NCBI GenBank assembly: GCA_947170435.1
Contig: CAMVTO010000004.1
Location: 1-64,000, forward strand
DNA length: 64,000 nucleotides
Direction of reading: 5' to 3'
Source: an uncultured Clostridia bacterium
GTDB taxonomy: Bacteria > Bacillota > Clostridia > Oscillospirales > Oscillospiraceae
The position numbers were made by a program, and so were the translations under genes. The notes below the pieces were generated by a model. That model saw only the letters and a list, made by a program, of their open reading frames with translations, had not been told where the DNA came from and ran no database searches. Numbering within the stretch: the first letter of the stretch is position 1; the number at the start of each line of letters is the position of its first letter. This document shows, one piece after another, positions 61,170 through 64,000 of the stretch.

Positions 61170-61278
61170 GTGGGATCATCTCCTTTGCGAACCATCTTAT
61201 CGCGTTCGCTGTTTGCGTGTCAAGATGGGTAAGAGAACGGTTTGCGGTTCGTTGCGAGCGCCGCTGCGGGGAATTCTT

Positions 61279-62709
61279 TTATGCTTGACCGGTCAGAATT
61301 TCCACGGCCTCGCGCAGTGTGGTCTCATCGCCGGTGTTGCCGGGAAAGATGACGTACGGCGTCTGCGGGAAACGGCTCTCCGGGCCGGTTTGCCAGACCG
61401 GAATACCGGGACGGATCTGCCCCATGACGCAGGCACGTTTGACGCCCAGCGCCCTGACGCCCACGTCGCTGGAGGTGATGCCGCCCTTGGCGATGACGAA
61501 TGCGGGCGTGACGGACAGCCGTGCCACCAGACTCTGCACGCCGTCGCTGATCTTCACGCTGCGCAAGAGCGCACTCTCTTTCGTGTCGCTTTTGAGCGTC
61601 AGCAGCTTGCGACGGGTGTAGCACACCGCGGTTTTTCCAGAGCGGAGGATCGCTTCCTCGGCGCGGACGCAGCGATCCACCTCGGCGGAGAACGCATCGT
61701 CTCCGTCAAGCACCTTGTCCGAGTCGAACTCCACGGGTACGGTACAGGGGAGCGTCAACAGCTCATGGAGCTGCGCGGTGGTTTTTTGCGTGTGACTGCC
61801 GACGACAACAACACCGCCGCGAGCGGTCTCATGCGAAATCATCTCGCGGCGTGTCAGCAGCGGCCGATCGGGAATGCCGCCCATGACCTTCACCAGCCCC
61901 GCCGCCGTGCGGAACACAAAGCGCTTCCCCCTCGCTATGGCGCGATACAAGGCGACGCAGAACACCTTGAGGTCGCAATAGTCGGCGGCGTTGAGGCAGA
62001 CCTTGCCAAAATTCCGCACCGACATCAGCTGCGCCTCGACGGTATCGTAGTCCATGGCGCGGAGGCTGTCCAGCGTGATGCAGGTCACGTCCGCGGCACG
62101 GTACGCGCCGTTGGTTTTTTCCTCGATGTACGCAGGGAGAGAGGAGTGGGTGTAGCCGAAGGTCTTGTCCCGCGCGAACTCGGTCTGCGCCGCGGGAATC
62201 AGCGCGTCACCCTGCCGGACATAGTGCACGTTGTCAAGGGTGAAGCGCCCGCCTTCCTTGAAAAACGGGGCGAGGATCTCGCCGTCCACGGTGAGACCGC
62301 TGCGCTCCATGCCTTCGCGGAGCAGCTGCGTCTCCAGCGGATAGTGTCCCCGGAGCGTGGAGTCACTGCGGGAGAGGATCAGATATGGCTTGCCGCATTC
62401 CTTGGAAACCGCGGATACCGTGTCGGAAATCTCGCGGTGGACTGCGGCGCTCTCCGCCGCGGTCATGCCCCGGGAGTTGGTCAGAATGTAGAACAGCTTG
62501 CTTTCCTCGGCGAAGCCTGCGCGGATACTGTTTGCCGACCAGTCGGTGTAGACCGATACATTGTGTACGGTTTGAACACCGGTGGGGTCATCGTCAAGTA
62601 TCACCAGTTTGTGAGAATCCCGCGCGATCTCGGCGGCAAGCAGCACGTCCGCGCTGCGCTCGTCGATGGTGGGGAGAGAAGCCAAAACAGACACGTTCAG
62701 AGGATCCAT
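61279..62709 (-). CDS. Four-carbon acid sugar kinase family protein (DUF1537)
   Basis: ATG 62709 (MDPLNVSVLASLPTID) follows GGGAGGCGG; the longer frame from 62745 has no site. 476 aa. The N-terminal domain has VILDDDPTGVQTVHNVSVYT, LTNSRG and YLILSRSDSTLRGHYPLETQ, which bind the sugar acid. The C-terminal nucleotide-binding domain has VVVGSHTQKTTAQLHELL, FVIAKGGITSSDVGVRALG and the glycine-rich end VIFPGNTGDETTL. OtnK/DtnK members phosphorylate D-threonate, D-erythronate and similar acids. No aldolase or dehydrogenase partner is in view, so the exact substrate is open. Confidence 0.9.
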   Translation of the reverse strand: MDPLNVSVLASLPTIDERSADVLLAAEIARDSHKLVILDDDPTGVQTVHNVSVYTDWSANSIRAGFAEESKLFYILTNSRGMTAAESAAVHREISDTVSAVSKECGKPYLILSRSDSTLRGHYPLETQLLREGMERSGLTVDGEILAPFFKEGGRFTLDNVHYVRQGDALIPAAQTEFARDKTFGYTHSSLPAYIEEKTNGAYRAADVTCITLDSLRAMDYDTVEAQLMSVRNFGKVCLNAADYCDLKVFCVALYRAIARGKRFVFRTAAGLVKVMGGIPDRPLLTRREMISHETARGGVVVVGSHTQKTTAQLHELLTLPCTVPVEFDSDKVLDGDDAFSAEVDRCVRAEEAILRSGKTAVCYTRRKLLTLKSDTKESALLRSVKISDGVQSLVARLSVTPAFVIAKGGITSSDVGVRALGVKRACVMGQIRPGIPVWQTGPESRFPQTPYVIFPGNTGDETTLREAVEILTGQA

Positions 62710-62828
62710 GACGCCGCCTCCCGGGAAAAGTGAGCAAAATAGCATTTTTAGTTTTTATAGCACCGCCGCCCGCGTATTGTCAAGCGGCGGCGATCTTGTT
62801 TTTTGGCGGTTTTTCGGATGCGAAAGGC

Positions 62829-62857
62829 TTGTATTCCTTGGCACGCCGTGATATGAT
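62829..62857 (+). promoter_or_regulatory. Probable promoter of the amino acid permease
   Basis: TTGTAT (62829-62834) and TATGAT (62852-62857) have a 17-bp spacer, about 75 nt before the ATG. Confidence 0.6.
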
Positions 62858-62935
62858 AACCAATAGTGTAAAAGGGTATTTATGCCTTTTTCGGCAGAGC
62901 AATAAGCATGGGAAAGTGAAAAGAGGTATCCCTTT

Positions 62936-64000
62936 ATGGACAATCACGCGAATCCTGATCGCAACGGACTGACCCGCTACTTGTCGCCGCTGAGCGTCTG
63001 GGCGCTCTCCTTTGGCTGTGCGGTGGGCTGGGGCGCGTTTGTGATGCCGGGTACCACGTTCCTGCCGACCGCCGGGCCATTGGGCACTGCGCTGGGTATC
63101 GTGATCGGCGCGGTGGTCATGCTGATCATCGGCGTGAACTATCATTATTTAATGAATAAATACCCGGACGCGGGCGGAACGCTGACCTATTCGATCCGTA
63201 CCTTTGGTTACGATCATGGCTTCCTCAGCGCGTGGTTCCTGATGCTGGTGTACATCGCCATCATCTGGGCGAACGCCACCGCGCTGGCGCTGATTGGACG
63301 CAATCTGCTGGGTGGATTGTTCCAGTTCGGGTTCCACTATCAGATTCTTGGCTACGACGTCTACTTCGGTGAAGTGCTGCTCTCCATGGCGGCGATCCTG
63401 ATCTTTGGCTTCGTCTGCATCCGCGGCAAGCGGCTCGCGGCCTGGATTCAGACCGCACTGGCGCTCGTGCTGCTTGTCGGCATCGTGATCTGCGCCGTGG
63501 CGGTGCTGCGGCGCGATGGGGCGATGGATACCGTCATGACCCCTGCCTTTGCGCCGCGACAGGGCAGCCATCTCGGCCAGATCGCGGGCATTGCGGCGCT
63601 GACGCCCTGGGCGTTCGCTGGCTTTGAATCGGTGTCCAACTCCGCTTCCGGGTTCAAGTTTTCCCCCAAAAAGGTCATCTGGATCATGGCGGCGGCACTG
63701 CTGATCGGTACGGTGTCCTACATATTGCTCACGTTCATGGCGGCGTCCGTCCATCCGGGCAGCTATCACTCCTGGCCGGAATACATCGGGAACCTCAGTG
63801 CGCAGAACGGCCTGAAGGCGCTGCCATCGTTTTACGCAACGGAGACGGTGATGGGGCGCAGCGGCCTGGTGCTGCTGGTCGTCACCACCGCGGCGGCGAT
63901 CATCACCGGCCTTGTGGGAAACTACATCGCCGCGAGCCGCCTGCTCTACTCCATGGCACAGGACGGCATCCTGCCCAAGTGGTTCGGTGAGCTCAACGAC
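62936..64000 (+). CDS. APC family amino acid permease (runs off the right edge)
   Basis: ATG 62936 follows AAAGAGGTATC and opens MDNHANPDRNGLTRYLSPLS; 355 codons are present with no stop before the edge. At least nine membrane helices can be read. Helix 1 has VWALSFGCAVGWGAFVMPGT, the G-x-G-type substrate and Na+/H+ site of the APC fold. Helix 6 has IAALTPWAFAGFESVSNSAS, the FxGFE motif. Later ITGLVGNYIAASRLLYSMAQ with DGILPKWF is the conserved loop of amino acid permeases. It imports or exchanges an amino acid; specificity cannot be told. Confidence 0.92.
   Translation, partial: MDNHANPDRNGLTRYLSPLSVWALSFGCAVGWGAFVMPGTTFLPTAGPLGTALGIVIGAVVMLIIGVNYHYLMNKYPDAGGTLTYSIRTFGYDHGFLSAWFLMLVYIAIIWANATALALIGRNLLGGLFQFGFHYQILGYDVYFGEVLLSMAAILIFGFVCIRGKRLAAWIQTALALVLLVGIVICAVAVLRRDGAMDTVMTPAFAPRQGSHLGQIAGIAALTPWAFAGFESVSNSASGFKFSPKKVIWIMAAALLIGTVSYILLTFMAASVHPGSYHSWPEYIGNLSAQNGLKALPSFYATETVMGRSGLVLLVVTTAAAIITGLVGNYIAASRLLYSMAQDGILPKWFGELND

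Overview
The window looks like chromosome from a GC-rich anaerobic member of the Clostridia, probably Oscillospiraceae or a close relative. The evidence is Gram-positive style Shine-Dalgarno sites, SLH-anchored surface proteins, a YesMN-type two-component system, a TRAP uronate locus and a molybdenum hydroxylase cluster with a selenium-dependent-type xanthine dehydrogenase. Assignment is by family recognition only; there is no rRNA or intact tRNA in the window.

Left part (1-14.3 kb): a patchwork of accessory DNA. Two 151-bp homologous element ends (80-230 and 14120-14270) both stop at the same CTCCGAC core. In the second copy that core continues into the 3' half of a tRNA-Arg-like gene. Between them lie a frameshifted integrase tail, a TetR regulator with a radical SAM protein, a flavodoxin-like reductase, and a TIGR04076 gene apparently cut in two (3060-3101 and 12605-12996). 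The cut has a 23-bp direct repeat on both sides. The roughly 9.5 kb between the halves carries a response regulator / hybrid kinase / solute-binding lipoprotein operon, a 157-bp MITE-like repeat, an EamA permease, a PepD-like dipeptidase and a YfcC-type permease. A TetR fragment, a frameshifted conserved gene and an 80-aa ORF follow.

Middle (14.3-40.1 kb): after an IS1380-like transposase remnant, a small membrane-linked HtrA-like protease gene is followed, in the same direction, by three giant secreted proteins of 2455, 2581 and 2491 residues. The last two end in three SLH domains. The block ends in AT-rich DNA with an integrase C-terminal remnant and a second tRNA-Arg 3' half plus terminator at 40008-40087. 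I read this as serial insertion of elements at one tRNA-Arg site, with the giant surface-protein block as cargo. This block is the best candidate here for an undescribed system.

Right part (40.1-64 kb): an MFS permease and a small membrane protein point left. Then come a YesM-like kinase, a YesN-like regulator and a DctP-like lipoprotein, translationally coupled, followed by TRAP transporter genes dctP-dctQ-dctM, uxuA, uxuB and a KdgF-like cupin. Together these form an inducible hexuronate uptake and breakdown locus. Two 19-bp direct repeats 43 bp apart sit just upstream of the dctP promoter and are likely regulator sites. Next is a molybdenum hydroxylase locus: an MBL-rubredoxin fusion, a degenerate MobA-like domain fused to a ModE-like HTH, a MocA-like cytidylyltransferase, a three-subunit xanthine-dehydrogenase-type enzyme, and an 856-aa fused 2Fe-2S/molybdopterin enzyme. 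The window ends with an unrecognised 179-aa protein, a DUF1537 sugar-acid kinase, and the first 355 codons of an amino acid permease that runs off the right edge.
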